Numbered from the stretch's first letter, positions 1 to 9,585 are shown. The stretch is 57,218 nucleotides of DNA from Deltaproteobacteria bacterium HGW-Deltaproteobacteria-19 (GCA_002841865.1 PHBD01000019.1:1-57218), one strand, 5' to 3'. Translations and numbers: made by a program. The notes: generated by a model not told the origin, from the letters alone.

Positions 1-333
1 TGACAAAGAGCAAGTTACTCTCTGATCAACCGCCCCAAGGGGCGGAGGGCGCTAATTGCTCCTCTGGAAACCCCCGGTCGCGCCCCCGCGAACGTCGGTT
101 GGGGAGAGGGGTCTTCCCGGAGCGCGAATAGCGGCTTTTTCGGGGTATCCTGCCGTCGCAGCGCAGCGCCCGCAAAGTCATCTGTCTGAGCGCCACCAGG
201 CGCGAGTTATGACTTTGCAGCGGAGCGAGACGATGCAGGGTCGAAAAAACGCTTCTGAGCGCGAGGGAAGCCCCCTCCCATATCTATTTGTACCGCGCCC
301 CGACAGCTTGCTCCCGTGTTCTCCCGGCAGACG
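1..333. other. Gene-free left edge with a hairpin and a large palindrome
   Basis: No convincing coding region is seen here. It holds a short perfect stem-loop at 30-45 (CCGCCCC, AA, GGGGCGG) and a large imperfect palindrome at about 101-279, listed separately. It lies downstream of the first acyl-CoA ligase, so the small hairpin could help end that operon, but no clear U-tract follows it on the minus strand. An open frame crosses the palindrome on the plus strand, but it has no recognisable protein signature. Confidence 0.6.
101..279. repeat. Large imperfect inverted repeat, about 180 bp
   Basis: The two halves are imperfect reverse complements along their length. Matching blocks from outside in are GGGGAGAGGGG (101) with CCCCCTCCC (271), TCTTCCC (112) with GGGAAG (265), GCGC (122) with GCGC (259), CTTTTTCG (about 135) with CGAAAAAA (242), and a perfect 10-bp pair GCAAAGTCAT (172-181) with ATGACTTTGC (209-218). 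The centre holds a small CGCC-ACCA-GGCG hairpin. It could be a MITE-like repeat, a structured RNA or a bidirectional terminator. Copy number elsewhere in the genome is unknown. Confidence 0.6.
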
Positions 334-2004
334 TCAGGGTGTGCCCATCTTCTTCTTGATATCCTCCCGCAGGACCTTCTTGAGGATCTTCCCTACGGGA
401 TTGCGCGGGATGGCTTCGATGATCTCCAGCCGCTCGGGGATCTTGTAGACCGCCAGCCCCTTCTCCTTCATAAAGGCCACGACCTCCTCGAGGGTCACCG
501 TTTCGCCCGGTTTCGGAACGACGTAGACGCAGGTCCGCTCCCCGAGAACCTCGTCGGGCATGGCCACGGCCGCGGCGTCGAGGACCTTCGGGTGGCCGAG
601 GACCATGTTCTCCACCTCCTGGGCGCTGACGTTGAAGCCACCCCGGATGATGATGTCCTTGGACCGCTCGAAGAAGCCGATGCACTCGTTGTCCTTCAAC
701 TGGAAAAGGTCGCCCGTGTTGAAGTAGCCCTCCGCGTCGAAGGCCTTGGCCGTCAGGTCGGGCCGCTTGAAGTAGCCGGGGATCACGTTGGGCCCACGGT
801 ACCAGAGTTCCCCGACCTCTCCCTCCTTCTTCGGCCCGCCGGGAATGGCTGCATTGACCAGCTTCATGGAAACGTACTTGGCCATCAGGGTGCCTGTCTT
901 CGTCCACCTGCTCCCCGGGCCGTTGTAGAGGAAATGGTCCAGCCGCATCTCCATGTCGGGGATATCGTAGCCGCTGGCCACGTTGGCCGTACCCTCGTTC
1001 TGCCCCCAGATGTTGGCGAAGTCGATACCCCAGCGGCGCTTCAGCTCCTGCACCGACCACAGGGACGGCGGGGCGGCGCCGATCGTGATTGCCCTCATCT
1101 TGCTGAAGTCGAACTTGTCCACCATGGGGTGCTTCAGGAGGGCGTTCACCACCGCCGGCACCAGCAGGGTGTAGTGGATCTCTTCCGCCATGAGCTGCAT
1201 GACGAACGAGGGGCCGTCGAAGGGGTGGTGGAGGACGAGCTTCCCGCCGCCGATGAGCCAGGGAATATAGACCGTCCCGATGGAGGCCATGTTCACCAGC
1301 GGCCCCGCCGTGATCAGGTTGTCACCCCAGGAGATGGGGGCCATTTCGAAGCACAGGTTCGCCTGGCAGATCCAGTTGTTGTGCGACAGCGGGCAGCCCT
1401 TGGGCTCCGCTTCCGTCCCGGAGGACCAGGAAAGGGTGAAGACATCGTTCGCGTCGATTACGATATCGTTGAGTTTCCCCGTCACGGGCCCCTTGGTCAT
1501 CTCCCGGATCTCCGGCAGGTAGATGATCTCCCGGATCGAGGCCTGCTTCGCCTTGACCTTCTCCGCCATCTCCCCGTGGCTGAAGTTCCCGAAGGACTCG
1601 ACCGTCAGGATGGCCTTGGCCTCCGTGATCCCTGCGATGAACTCCAGCTCCGAGGCCCGCCACTGCATGGGCATGGGGGAAATGAGCCCGCCCATTCGGG
1701 AAATGGCAAGGTACAGCATGGCCAGCTCCCAGACGTTGGGAATCTGGACCATGAAGATGTCGTCCTTCCCGTATCCCTTCGCCAGGAGCCCTTCGGCAAC
1801 GGCATCGGCCGCCCGGGCGAGTTCCGCGTAGGTCAGCTTCTCCGGCTTCAGCCCCACGAGTGCTTCCTTGTTCAATGGATCGACCAGGCAGATCTTGTCG
1901 GGCGTCTTGCGGACGTGAAAACGGAAATGATCGAGCAGTGTCTTGTGTCCCCAGGCCCCCGCCTCGGTCCACCGGCGAATCGTTTCCTGTGATGCCAGAA
2001 TCAT
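334..2004 (-). CDS. AMP-forming acyl-CoA ligase (ligase 1)
   Basis: This 556-residue protein belongs to the ANL superfamily, which activates a carboxylic acid to acyl-AMP and then to the CoA thioester in the cytoplasm. The phosphate-binding loop SSGTEAEPKG is near residues 194-203 and is unusual in having EAE where most relatives have TTG. The C-terminal catalytic lysine lies in NPVGKILKK near residue 539. The ATG has an AAGGAG site about eight bases upstream. It is the most divergent of the five ligases here. Its N-terminal style recalls cyclohexanecarboxylate-type ligases, but the substrate cannot be read from the sequence. It ends the long minus-strand acyl-CoA cluster, 71 bases after ligase 2. 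Confidence 0.9.
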   Translation of the reverse strand: MILASQETIRRWTEAGAWGHKTLLDHFRFHVRKTPDKICLVDPLNKEALVGLKPEKLTYAELARAADAVAEGLLAKGYGKDDIFMVQIPNVWELAMLYLAISRMGGLISPMPMQWRASELEFIAGITEAKAILTVESFGNFSHGEMAEKVKAKQASIREIIYLPEIREMTKGPVTGKLNDIVIDANDVFTLSWSSGTEAEPKGCPLSHNNWICQANLCFEMAPISWGDNLITAGPLVNMASIGTVYIPWLIGGGKLVLHHPFDGPSFVMQLMAEEIHYTLLVPAVVNALLKHPMVDKFDFSKMRAITIGAAPPSLWSVQELKRRWGIDFANIWGQNEGTANVASGYDIPDMEMRLDHFLYNGPGSRWTKTGTLMAKYVSMKLVNAAIPGGPKKEGEVGELWYRGPNVIPGYFKRPDLTAKAFDAEGYFNTGDLFQLKDNECIGFFERSKDIIIRGGFNVSAQEVENMVLGHPKVLDAAAVAMPDEVLGERTCVYVVPKPGETVTLEEVVAFMKEKGLAVYKIPERLEIIEAIPRNPVGKILKKVLREDIKKKMGTP

Positions 2005-2075
2005 CGTATTCTCCTTTCAATCTGCGCAAGGCCGGCCCCCGAAGGGCCGGCGGAATCGTTCAAAGGCCCGGGAAG

Positions 2076-3734
2076 TCAGGCCTTTCCCATCTTCTTCATC
2101 TCCAGGTCCCGGAGTTCCCGGCGCAGGATCTTCCCTACGGCGCTCTTCGGCAGCGTCTCCAGGAACTCCACCATTTTCGGAATCTTGTAGGCCGCCAGGG
2201 TCTGCCGGCAGAAGGACGTCACGTCCTCCTCCGTCATGGTCTGCCCCGGCTTGACGACCACGAAGGTCTTCACCGTCTCTCCCCGATAGGCGTCCGGAAC
2301 CCCAATGGTGCAGACCTCGAGGACTTTCGGGTGGGTCATCAGGAGCTCGTCGATCTCCTTGGGATAGATGTTGAAACCGCTCGCGAGGATCATGTCCTTC
2401 TTCCGGTCCACAATGGTGACGTACCCGTCCTCATCCATGACCCCGATGTCACCCGTGTAGAGCCAGCCATCGACCAGGACTTTAGAAGTTTCCTCGGGAT
2501 TCTTGTAGTACCCCATCATGACTTGGGGCCCCTTGAAGCAGATCTCGCCGGCCTCGCCCTGTTTCACTTCCGTCTTTCCCGTCTCGAGGTCCACGATCTT
2601 GAGGTCCGTGTTGGGGAAGGGAATTCCGACGGTGCCGGGCTTTTCGTCACCGCCCCAGGGTGTCGCCGTCCCCATGGGGGTGATCTCCGTGAGGCCGTAC
2701 ACGTTCACCAGGGGCACGTTCCGGCGATCCTTGAGCATCTTGATGGTTTCCACCGCCATGGGTGCCGACCCGGTGAGGTAGGCCTTTACGAAGGACAGGT
2801 CCATCTTCTGGAACCGTTCGCTGTTCAGGAGGGCCACGAAAATTGTGGAAACGCCCGGGAGAAACGTGGGCTTGAATTTCTCCAGGAGGTCCATGATCCG
2901 GTCCGGTTCCGGCCGGGGGACGAGGACGTCCGCCCAGCCGGCATAGATGGACGTGTTCTGGAGCCCCGTCCAGCCGGCAGCGTGGAAGAAGGGGAAGATG
3001 GCCAGCGTTCTCTCTTCGCCGTCCCTGGAGTCGACGAACCAGCTCCGGAACTGCTGGGCGTTGAAAGAGATGTTGGCGTGGCTCAGCATGACGCCCTTGC
3101 TGAGGCCCGTCGTCCCGCCCGTGTAGATGAGGGCTCCCAGGTCCTCCAGGGAGGCCTCGTTTTTCACCGGGTCGTCCGGCTGGGGACCGATCAGGTCCAT
3201 GAACTTGTACACCCCCTCCGCGGGCGGAACGTCCGCTGGCGGGAAGAAAGGCTTCAGCGGCTCCGGCAGGTAATCCGCCAGGCCGCAGAGGATGGCTTTC
3301 TTCGCTCCCGTGCTTTGCTGGAGCTTCCGGGCCACCGGGTGAAACAGGTCGAGGGTGACCAGGACGGTGGACTCGGAGTCGTTGAGCTGATGGGCCAGCT
3401 CGTGCTCCGTGTACAGGGGGTTGTTCATGACGTTGACCGCCCCGATGCGGAACGCCGCGTATTCGGCGATGACGATCTGGGGGATGTTGGGCAGGATCAT
3501 GGACACCTTGTCGCCTTTTTTGACCCCCAGGGAGCGCAGGGCCTTGGCAAACCGGTTGACCAGGCTTTCCAGTTCCCGGTAGGTGATGACGGTGCCGAAA
3601 TAAATCAGGGCGGGGTTGTCAGGAAACCGCGAGGCCGACCTTGTGAGGGCCTCGGGCATGGTGATCCGGTCGAAATCGATCTCCGCCGGGATGCCCGATG
3701 GATAGTTCTTGTGCCAGATCCGCTGGAAAGACAT
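2076..3734 (-). CDS. Long-chain-type acyl-CoA ligase (ligase 2)
   Basis: A 552-residue AMP-forming ligase of the FadD type. The nucleotide loop YTGGTTGLSKG is at residues 204-214, an A5-like block YGLTEITP follows in the middle, and the hinge and C-terminal domain carry YTGDIGVMDEDGY and DRKKDMI. The adenylation lysine is in SAVGKILRRELR near residue 535. A strong site (GGAGGG) precedes the ATG. It is a clear paralogue of the ligase at 10461-12137: both begin with the same RIWHK...GIP pattern and share NPLYTE-ELAHQL. It would activate a fatty or branched acid for beta-oxidation by its neighbours. Confidence 0.92.
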   Translation of the reverse strand: MSFQRIWHKNYPSGIPAEIDFDRITMPEALTRSASRFPDNPALIYFGTVITYRELESLVNRFAKALRSLGVKKGDKVSMILPNIPQIVIAEYAAFRIGAVNVMNNPLYTEHELAHQLNDSESTVLVTLDLFHPVARKLQQSTGAKKAILCGLADYLPEPLKPFFPPADVPPAEGVYKFMDLIGPQPDDPVKNEASLEDLGALIYTGGTTGLSKGVMLSHANISFNAQQFRSWFVDSRDGEERTLAIFPFFHAAGWTGLQNTSIYAGWADVLVPRPEPDRIMDLLEKFKPTFLPGVSTIFVALLNSERFQKMDLSFVKAYLTGSAPMAVETIKMLKDRRNVPLVNVYGLTEITPMGTATPWGGDEKPGTVGIPFPNTDLKIVDLETGKTEVKQGEAGEICFKGPQVMMGYYKNPEETSKVLVDGWLYTGDIGVMDEDGYVTIVDRKKDMILASGFNIYPKEIDELLMTHPKVLEVCTIGVPDAYRGETVKTFVVVKPGQTMTEEDVTSFCRQTLAAYKIPKMVEFLETLPKSAVGKILRRELRDLEMKKMGKA

Positions 3735-3905
3735 AGGTTCCCTCCTTTTCTTTCACTGTGGAACGTTGGACTGCAAGGATCTCGGTCCGACAACGTGTGG
3801 AATCGGGGCTGCCGCGCCGATCGCATCAGGCCCGGAATCCCGATTCCTCATTTTCTGTGGAATGCTTTCTGAAACCACCTCCTTCTGGTCTTTTCCGCTC
3901 TTTTT

Positions 3906-5129
3906 TTACACTTTCAGGATGACCGCCTCGCCCTGGGCCAGGCCGCCGCAGATGGAGGCAACGCCGTAGCCGCCGCCCCGGCGCTGAAGCTCGTAGGCCA
4001 GGTGCATGGTGATCCGACCGGCGCTGGCGCCTACTGGATGGCCGATGGCGATGGCGCCGCCGTTGACGTTGGTCTTCTCCTGGAGTGCCTTCCACTTCGC
4101 CTCATCGCCGTCCGCCAGGATCTTCGTGGACACGAGCGGCATGGCGGCAAAGGCCTCGTTGATCTCGATCAGATCCATCCGGTCGATGGTCAGGCCGGTC
4201 CGCTTGAGGGCCTCCCGGATGGTCAGGGCGGGAATGACGGGAATGTCCCGCGGCTTCGTGGCCGTTCCAATGGACGCGAGAATCGTGGCCAGGGGCTTCA
4301 GTCCCTTTGCCTCGGCCTGCTGCCTTGTCATGAAGAGAATGGCGCTGGAGCCCGCGCTGATGGGCGGTGCGTTTCCGGCCGTGACCGTGGGGCTGCCGTA
4401 AACGGTCCTCAGTTTTGACAGGATCTCCATGGTGGTCCGCCGGGGCGCTTCATCCCGGTCGATGATGAGAGGCTCTCCCTTCTTCCGGGGGATGACCACG
4501 GGGACGATCTCCTCGCCCACCTTGTACTTCCCGGCCGCGAAGGCCTGCGCATAGCGCTCCTGGGTCTGGCAGGCCCAGGCGTCCTGCATCTCCCGGGTGA
4601 CCCCGTACTCCAGGGCAACCTCGCCGGCGTCTACAGCCACCGGGGCAAAGCCCTTGGCGCCGTAGCCCAGTTCGAAGAGGCCGTCGAGCATCCGGATGTG
4701 GCCGAGCCGCACGCCCTTTCGCAGGCCCGGGACCAGGTGAGGCATCCGGGGCATGTTCTCGGAGCCGACGGACATGCAGATCTCCGCTTCCCCGGCCCGG
4801 ATGGCGCGGACCCCCAGGCGGAGGGCCGTCAGGGACGAGCAGCACGCCCGGTCCAGGGTGACGGAGAGGATCTCCGGCGGCCAGCCCGCCAGGAGAGCGG
4901 CCTGGCGAACGGGGATGTCCGTTTCCAGGGCCATCTCGGCCATGACGCAGCTTCCGTAGTTGATCTCGTCGAGTTCCTCCGGTTTCACGCCGACCCGCTC
5001 GATGACCTCCTTCATAACGATAACCGCCAGGTCGATGCTGGCGATGTCCGCCATCGCGGAATCGAACCGGCTGAAGGGCGTCCGGACGGCGCTGACGATG
5101 ACAATTTCATCTTTATCGTGATGACTCAT
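3906..5129 (-). CDS. Thiolase family acyltransferase
   Basis: A 407-residue thiolase that would cleave 3-ketoacyl-CoA with CoA, or run in reverse to condense acetyl-CoA. The nucleophilic cysteine is the second Cys of RACCSSL (about residue 97). The other active-site blocks are present: NEAFAAM, the GHPVGASAGR histidine loop (about residue 364) and the C-terminal SICGG motif (Cys near 394). The ATG follows a GGAAGGGAAGGAA stretch. The short-chain dehydrogenase that could make its substrate lies 31 bases upstream, so the two are probably co-transcribed. Exact chain-length preference is unknown. Confidence 0.93.
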   Translation of the reverse strand: MSHHDKDEIVIVSAVRTPFSRFDSAMADIASIDLAVIVMKEVIERVGVKPEELDEINYGSCVMAEMALETDIPVRQAALLAGWPPEILSVTLDRACCSSLTALRLGVRAIRAGEAEICMSVGSENMPRMPHLVPGLRKGVRLGHIRMLDGLFELGYGAKGFAPVAVDAGEVALEYGVTREMQDAWACQTQERYAQAFAAGKYKVGEEIVPVVIPRKKGEPLIIDRDEAPRRTTMEILSKLRTVYGSPTVTAGNAPPISAGSSAILFMTRQQAEAKGLKPLATILASIGTATKPRDIPVIPALTIREALKRTGLTIDRMDLIEINEAFAAMPLVSTKILADGDEAKWKALQEKTNVNGGAIAIGHPVGASAGRITMHLAYELQRRGGGYGVASICGGLAQGEAVILKV

Positions 5130-5160
5130 GATTCCTTCCCTTCCTTTTCCTTTTGCGTAT

Positions 5161-5928
5161 CTATTTCGCCGCCATCCGGATTGCTCCGTCCAGGCGGATC
5201 ACTTCCCCGTTGAGCATCGTATTTTCGATGATGTGCTGAGCCAGCAGGGCGTACTCCATCGGGTTGCCCAGCCGCTTCGGGAAGGGAACACTCGCGCCGA
5301 GGGCATCCCGGGCCTCCTGCGGCAGCAGGGCCAGCATGGGCGTGTCGAAAAGCCCCGGGGCGATGGTCATCACCCGGATGCCGTATTCGGCGCATTCCCG
5401 GGCGATGGGAAGGGTCATCCCCACGACGCCCGCCTTGGAAGCGCTGTAGGCCGCCTGCCCGATCTGGCCGTCGAAGGCCGCCGCCGAGGCGGTGTTGATG
5501 ATGACGCCCCGTTCGCCCGCGGCATTCGGCGTGTTCCTCGCCATCTGCTCCACCGCCAGGCGGATCACGTTGAAGGTTCCGATGAGGTTGATCTGGACGA
5601 CCCAGTTGAAGGCGTTCAACGGGTAGGGCCCCTTCTTGGAGAGGACCTTGGCGGCCGCTCCGACGCCGGCGCAGTTGATGGCGGCGTTGATCGTTCCGAA
5701 GGCCTCGGCGGCCTTGGCGATGGAGGCCTTGACGCTTTCCTCGTTCGTCACGTCGGTCTTGGTATACAGGCAGTTTGCGCCCAGCTCGGCGGCCAGATTG
5801 GCGCCGCGCTCGTCCTGAAGATCAAAGATGACCGCTTTCCCCCCGTTTTTCACGAGGGTTCTCACACAGGCCTCCCCCAGTCCGGAAGCCCCTCCCGTCA
5901 CGACGGCAATGCAGTCCTTCACGTTCAT
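5161..5928 (-). CDS. Short-chain dehydrogenase, 3-hydroxyacyl-CoA dehydrogenase type
   Basis: A 255-residue classical SDR, close in layout to type II 3-hydroxyacyl-CoA dehydrogenase (HSD10-like). The Rossmann signature TGGASGLG is at residues 11-18, NCAG is near 85-88, Ser148 lies in NTAS, and the catalytic pair is Tyr161 and Lys165 in YSASK. It would oxidise a 3-hydroxyacyl-CoA with NAD+ just before thiolysis by the next gene. The ATG has an AAGGAGGA site. Assignment to acyl-CoA substrates rests partly on context, since many SDRs share these motifs. Confidence 0.9.
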   Translation of the reverse strand: MNVKDCIAVVTGGASGLGEACVRTLVKNGGKAVIFDLQDERGANLAAELGANCLYTKTDVTNEESVKASIAKAAEAFGTINAAINCAGVGAAAKVLSKKGPYPLNAFNWVVQINLIGTFNVIRLAVEQMARNTPNAAGERGVIINTASAAAFDGQIGQAAYSASKAGVVGMTLPIARECAEYGIRVMTIAPGLFDTPMLALLPQEARDALGASVPFPKRLGNPMEYALLAQHIIENTMLNGEVIRLDGAIRMAAK

Positions 5929-6093
5929 GAATCCTGATCCTCCTTTTCACAAATAATAAGTCATCCCGGAAACAGCCGGAGAAGGGAATCCGCAGGGAAC
6001 CCTTCCCCGTGAAACGCCATTTTTTGCTTCCCGCACCACCGGAATTCGCCGCCCGCGGGAAAACCCGCTCCAGCGAACCAGCGGACCGCGCAC

Positions 6094-7275
6094 TTACCGG
6101 AACAGTCCCGCCGCCTCCATCTCCGTGATCTCAGTGTTAGTATACCCCGCCGCCCTGAGAACCGCCACCGTGTCGCTACCGGCGGGCGCCCCGGCATGGC
6201 GGAACTCCGGTTTCATGGAGGAGAACTTGATGGGACAGCCGAGCTGCCGCACCGTACCCCCCGCCGGCAGCGGGACGTCCACGACCATCTCCCGCTCGAC
6301 CGCCAGCGGATCCGCAAAGGCCTCCGCCAGCGTCAGGACCGGCTCCGTACATGCGTCCGTGGCGTCGAACAGGGCCTTCCACTCCGCCAGGGTCTTCGTC
6401 CGGAAGACGGCCCGGACCTCCTCCTTCACCTCGGCGAGATTCTTCGGGGACACGGTGCCGGCGATCAGGTCGGGACGGCCCAGGGTATTGCAGAAATTAG
6501 CGAAGAACTGGGGCTCCAGGGGGCCGCAGCTCAGCCAGCGGCCTTCCTTTGTCTCGTAATAGTCATAGAGGGAGCCGCCGTTGAGGAGGTTCCCCTCGAA
6601 GACCTGCTCCTTCCCGTCCACCAGGAAGGCGGCCCCGAACATGGCGTTGAAGGCGATCATGCCGTCGGTCATGGAGATGTCGACGAACTGGCCTTCTCCC
6701 GTCTGCTGCCGGCCGAAGACGGCGGCGAGGATCCCGATGACGGCGTGGTTGGAGCCCGAGGCGACATCGGCGATCTGCATGCTCACGAGGGACGGTCCCG
6801 AGGACTTCTTGCCCGTGTAGGAAGCAACGCCGGAGCGGGCGATGTAGTTGATGTCGTGCCCCGCCCGGTCGCGCAGGGGACCCGTCTGGCCGTACCCGGT
6901 GATGGAGCAGTAGACGATGCGGGGATTTACTTTTCCGAGGGAATCGTAATCGAGGCCGAGTTTGGCCATGACGCCGGGCCGGAACTGCTCGACGACGACG
7001 TCGTAATCGCCCAGCAGGCGATGCACGACGTCAATGGCTCGGGGGATTTTCAGGTTGAGGGCCATGCTCCGCTTGTTGCGCCCGAGGTACGCCGATGCCG
7101 CGGAGAGCTTTGTTCCCGGGATGAACGGGGGGAAGAAATCCACCAGGTCCGGCCGGGAGGGCGATACAATGCGCAGAACCTCCGCTCCCATATCGGCCAG
7201 GAGCATGGTGGCGTAAGGTCCGGGCAGGAGGGTTGTAAAATCGAGAACCTTCAGTCCTTGAAGTGGTCCGGCCAT
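6094..7275 (-). CDS. Class III (CaiB/BaiF) CoA-transferase
   Basis: A 393-residue member of the family III CoA-transferases and racemases (formyl-CoA transferase, CaiB, alpha-methylacyl-CoA racemase). The N-terminus LKVLDFTTLLPGPYATMLLADMGAEV is typical, as are GYGQTGP near 127-133 and the conserved aspartate after SMQIA (about residue 170). It could move CoA from a pathway product to an incoming acid, saving ATP, or racemise a 2-methyl-branched acyl-CoA. The latter would fit branched-acid degradation. The sequence alone does not choose between these. The ATG has a GGAGG site, and the paralogous dehydrogenase gene lies 31 bases upstream. Confidence 0.9.
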   Translation of the reverse strand: MAGPLQGLKVLDFTTLLPGPYATMLLADMGAEVLRIVSPSRPDLVDFFPPFIPGTKLSAASAYLGRNKRSMALNLKIPRAIDVVHRLLGDYDVVVEQFRPGVMAKLGLDYDSLGKVNPRIVYCSITGYGQTGPLRDRAGHDINYIARSGVASYTGKKSSGPSLVSMQIADVASGSNHAVIGILAAVFGRQQTGEGQFVDISMTDGMIAFNAMFGAAFLVDGKEQVFEGNLLNGGSLYDYYETKEGRWLSCGPLEPQFFANFCNTLGRPDLIAGTVSPKNLAEVKEEVRAVFRTKTLAEWKALFDATDACTEPVLTLAEAFADPLAVEREMVVDVPLPAGGTVRQLGCPIKFSSMKPEFRHAGAPAGSDTVAVLRAAGYTNTEITEMEAAGLFR

Positions 7276-7306
7276 AACTGCCTCCTTTCTTCAGCTTTCG
7301 CCGATG

Positions 7307-8449
7307 TTACAATCCCATGAACTTCGCCACGATCCCTTTCATGATTTCATTTGTGCCGGCAAAAATCCGGGTCACCCGGATGTCCCGCCACGCCCGGGCA
7401 ATGGGATACTCCTCACAGTACCCGTACCCGCCGTGAAGCTGGACACACCGGTCGGCCACCCGGCAGGCCATCTCGGTGACCCAGTACTTGGCCATGGACA
7501 CCTCGACGGTGACGTTCTTCCCCTCCATGTGATCGGCGATGAGCTTGTCGACGAACGTCCGGCCGATCTTGATCTCCGTGGACATCTCTGCGAACTCGAA
7601 CTGGCTGTGCTGGAACTTGGCGATGGGCTTCCCGAAGGCCGTCCGCTCCCGGCAGTACTTGATCGTCCACTCCAGCATGCACTCCGCCGCCACCTGGGCA
7701 CCGAGGGCGCAGATGAGGCGCTCCTGCTGAAGCTTCATCATCAGGTTCAGGAATCCCGAACCCTTCGTGCCCAGGCGGTTCTCCGCGGGGATCCGGCAGT
7801 CCGTGAAGTAAAGCTCCGCCGTATCCTGGCTGTGCCAGCCGATCTTCTTGATGCGTCGCCCTTTTTCAAAGCCCGGCGTGCCCGCTTCGACGAGGTAGAG
7901 GTCGACGGCCCGGTGGGGGTTCTCCACGGCCGGGTCCTTCGCTGCCAGGACGACAACGTCGCAGTTGATGCCGTTGGAAATGAAGGTTTTCTGGCCGTTG
8001 ATGACGATCTCGCCGTTTTTTTCCGCGGCGGTGGTGCGGATCGCCGCGAGGTCGCTCCCCGTATTGGGCTCAGTCATGGCCACGGCGGTGATGCAGTCTC
8101 CGGTCACGCATCCCGGGAGATATTTCTTCTTCTGCTCTTCCGTTCCGAAGGATGCAATGTAGGGCACGATGATGTCACTGTGCAGGGAAGCACAAAGGCC
8201 CGAGAAATTGCACTTCGCCATCTCCTCGCAGACAATGACGGAATACAGGAAATCAGCACCCACCCCGCCGTACTCCTCGGGCACCCAGGTGCTGAGAAAG
8301 CCGTTCTCTCCCATCTTCTGCCAGTAGCTCCTGGGGACGATGCCCGCTTCCTCCCACTCCTCGATGTGGGGTACGATCTCCTTCTCCAGGAAACGCCGCA
8401 GGCTCTCGCGAAAAATCTTGTGCTCCTCCGTGAACATCAGAATCTCCAT
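7307..8449 (-). CDS. Acyl-CoA dehydrogenase (paralogue 1)
   Basis: A 380-residue FAD-dependent acyl-CoA dehydrogenase that introduces the alpha-beta double bond. The ATG at 8449 is chosen because GGAGGAG lies just upstream and because the length then matches the paralogue at 17932-19074. Signatures are AMTEPNTGSDL (residues 125-135), AFGKPIAKFQ and the C-terminal FAGTNEIMKG. The usual YEGT glutamate is absent. The base is probably Glu243 in QQERL, as in long-chain and isovaleryl-CoA dehydrogenases. The C-terminal part around LHGGYGYCEEYPIARAWRD is also typical. Electrons would go to ETF, but no ETF pair lies beside it. The TetR gene is upstream. Confidence 0.94.
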   Translation of the reverse strand: MEILMFTEEHKIFRESLRRFLEKEIVPHIEEWEEAGIVPRSYWQKMGENGFLSTWVPEEYGGVGADFLYSVIVCEEMAKCNFSGLCASLHSDIIVPYIASFGTEEQKKKYLPGCVTGDCITAVAMTEPNTGSDLAAIRTTAAEKNGEIVINGQKTFISNGINCDVVVLAAKDPAVENPHRAVDLYLVEAGTPGFEKGRRIKKIGWHSQDTAELYFTDCRIPAENRLGTKGSGFLNLMMKLQQERLICALGAQVAAECMLEWTIKYCRERTAFGKPIAKFQHSQFEFAEMSTEIKIGRTFVDKLIADHMEGKNVTVEVSMAKYWVTEMACRVADRCVQLHGGYGYCEEYPIARAWRDIRVTRIFAGTNEIMKGIVAKFMGL

Positions 8450-8765
8450 TGCTCTCCTCCCCTTCGTGTTTAACATTCAAGAAAGATGGACAATGAACCC
8501 GATCCCGCGGCTATCGCCTGATGCCGCCGGGAATCCATGACGGACGATGCGTGTGAAAGATTTTTTCCCTGTTGAAGTCGCGAAGAATACTGTCCCCCGG
8601 CCAGGAGCTGTCAGGCCTTCTGTTGGCACTCTCGCTCCGGGCGATGTGTTTTCCCTCCTGAAAGCAGATCATTCATGGTTGGTCCCGGCTGTCATTGAAG
8701 GCACACCGGAACGGATTGAAAAGCGGATTGAAAAAATGGCGAGCAGGATTTGGCGGATTGGAACA
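8450..8765. other. Promoter-containing gap upstream of acyl-CoA dehydrogenase 1
   Basis: No convincing gene lies in these 316 bases. A TTAACATTCA element at 8470-8479 sits about 20 bases upstream of the dehydrogenase start and recurs at 14146 and, in variant form, at 15772. A short run of GCGGATTG-like units (8712, 8723, 8753) lies just downstream of the TetR stop codon. Promoters for the dehydrogenase operon are expected here. A plus-strand open frame at 8547-8819 lacks any recognisable feature and overlaps the TetR gene. Confidence 0.4.
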
Positions 8766-9416
8766 TCACGCCGGCCCGGGATCGCCCTTGTCCTCCCTCT
8801 GGACAAAGGCGGGGATTAGGATAAATTTCAGCACCTCCTTTACCTGGGTGATGTACACTTCCCGGTCCACATGAACGATGGAGCGGAAGAACACCTCGCC
8901 GGACACGAAGTTGTAAATCCCGTTTACGACCGCCAGGACTTCCAGCAGAGCCCTCGGAGTCGGCTCCTTCTGGTTCCGGATCAGATTCATGGAACGGGCC
9001 ATGTCGACTGTGAATTCGGGAACCTGGATTTCCTGCACGGCCTCTTCCCGGGTACGGCCGAAATAGCGATGAAGGATGAGGTTGGCGATTTCCGGGTGTT
9101 CGAACAGGTAATCCGTCATGACGTCAATCGAGATGGCCAGCCGTTCGCCCAGGGGCTTCCCGTGGATCATCCTTTCCACGTCCCGGAGGCTCTGTCCGAG
9201 GTCCTTGTTGATGTCCAGAACAACCGCCTCGTACAGGCCCTTCTTGTCGCCCCAGTGGTAGTGGAGGGTGGAAACGTCGATCCCCACCTCCTGGGCGATC
9301 ATCCGGGTGGTGGTCCCATGGTAGCCGTAATCACCGAAGATCCTCCGGGCAACGGTAAGGATGCGTGCTTTCATCGATTCGGGATCCTGACGGGCTTTAT
9401 CCAGGGCGGTCTTCAT
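8766..9416 (-). CDS. TetR/AcrR family transcriptional regulator
   Basis: A 216-residue one-component repressor. The N-terminal helix-turn-helix is in MKARILTVARRIFGDYGYHG followed by TTTRMIAQEVGIDVSTLHYHW (about residues 15-56), the standard TetR arrangement. The C-terminal part should bind a ligand, plausibly an acyl-CoA given the neighbours. The ATG at 9416 is preferred over an upstream in-frame TTG at 9455. GCATTGTAATGC, an inverted repeat, occurs at 9442-9453 just upstream and could be an autoregulatory operator. A decayed copy of this gene is present at about 19150-19354. Confidence 0.93.
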   Translation of the reverse strand: MKTALDKARQDPESMKARILTVARRIFGDYGYHGTTTRMIAQEVGIDVSTLHYHWGDKKGLYEAVVLDINKDLGQSLRDVERMIHGKPLGERLAISIDVMTDYLFEHPEIANLILHRYFGRTREEAVQEIQVPEFTVDMARSMNLIRNQKEPTPRALLEVLAVVNGIYNFVSGEVFFRSIVHVDREVYITQVKEVLKFILIPAFVQREDKGDPGPA

Positions 9417-9585
9417 CAAATTGTTCCATCTAATGATTGAAGCATTGTAATGCAACCTAACCAGAAACCTTCACCCCTGTCAATTAGAAGGTGCTCCGGG
9501 CCGGCGTCCGGCTCGTGAGGCCCGCCTTCCCCACCGGCACCCGGTTTCCCGTCGCCGGAAACCGCGAACAGGCGCACTGCAGCGA

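Noticed and set aside
56-448. A 130-codon plus-strand frame at the left edge
   Set aside because: It crosses the palindrome and the end of ligase 1 and has no protein signature.
1860-3872. A 670-codon open frame on the plus strand
   Set aside because: It is antisense to ligase 2 and the end of ligase 1, which have clear family motifs; it has none.
8547-8819. A 90-codon plus-strand frame between the dehydrogenase and TetR genes
   Set aside because: It overlaps the TetR gene, has no family match and its sequence is low in complexity in the second half.
9417-9455. Upstream TTG start for the TetR regulator
   Set aside because: An ATG at 9416 gives a normal start; the extra residues cover an inverted repeat that looks like an operator.
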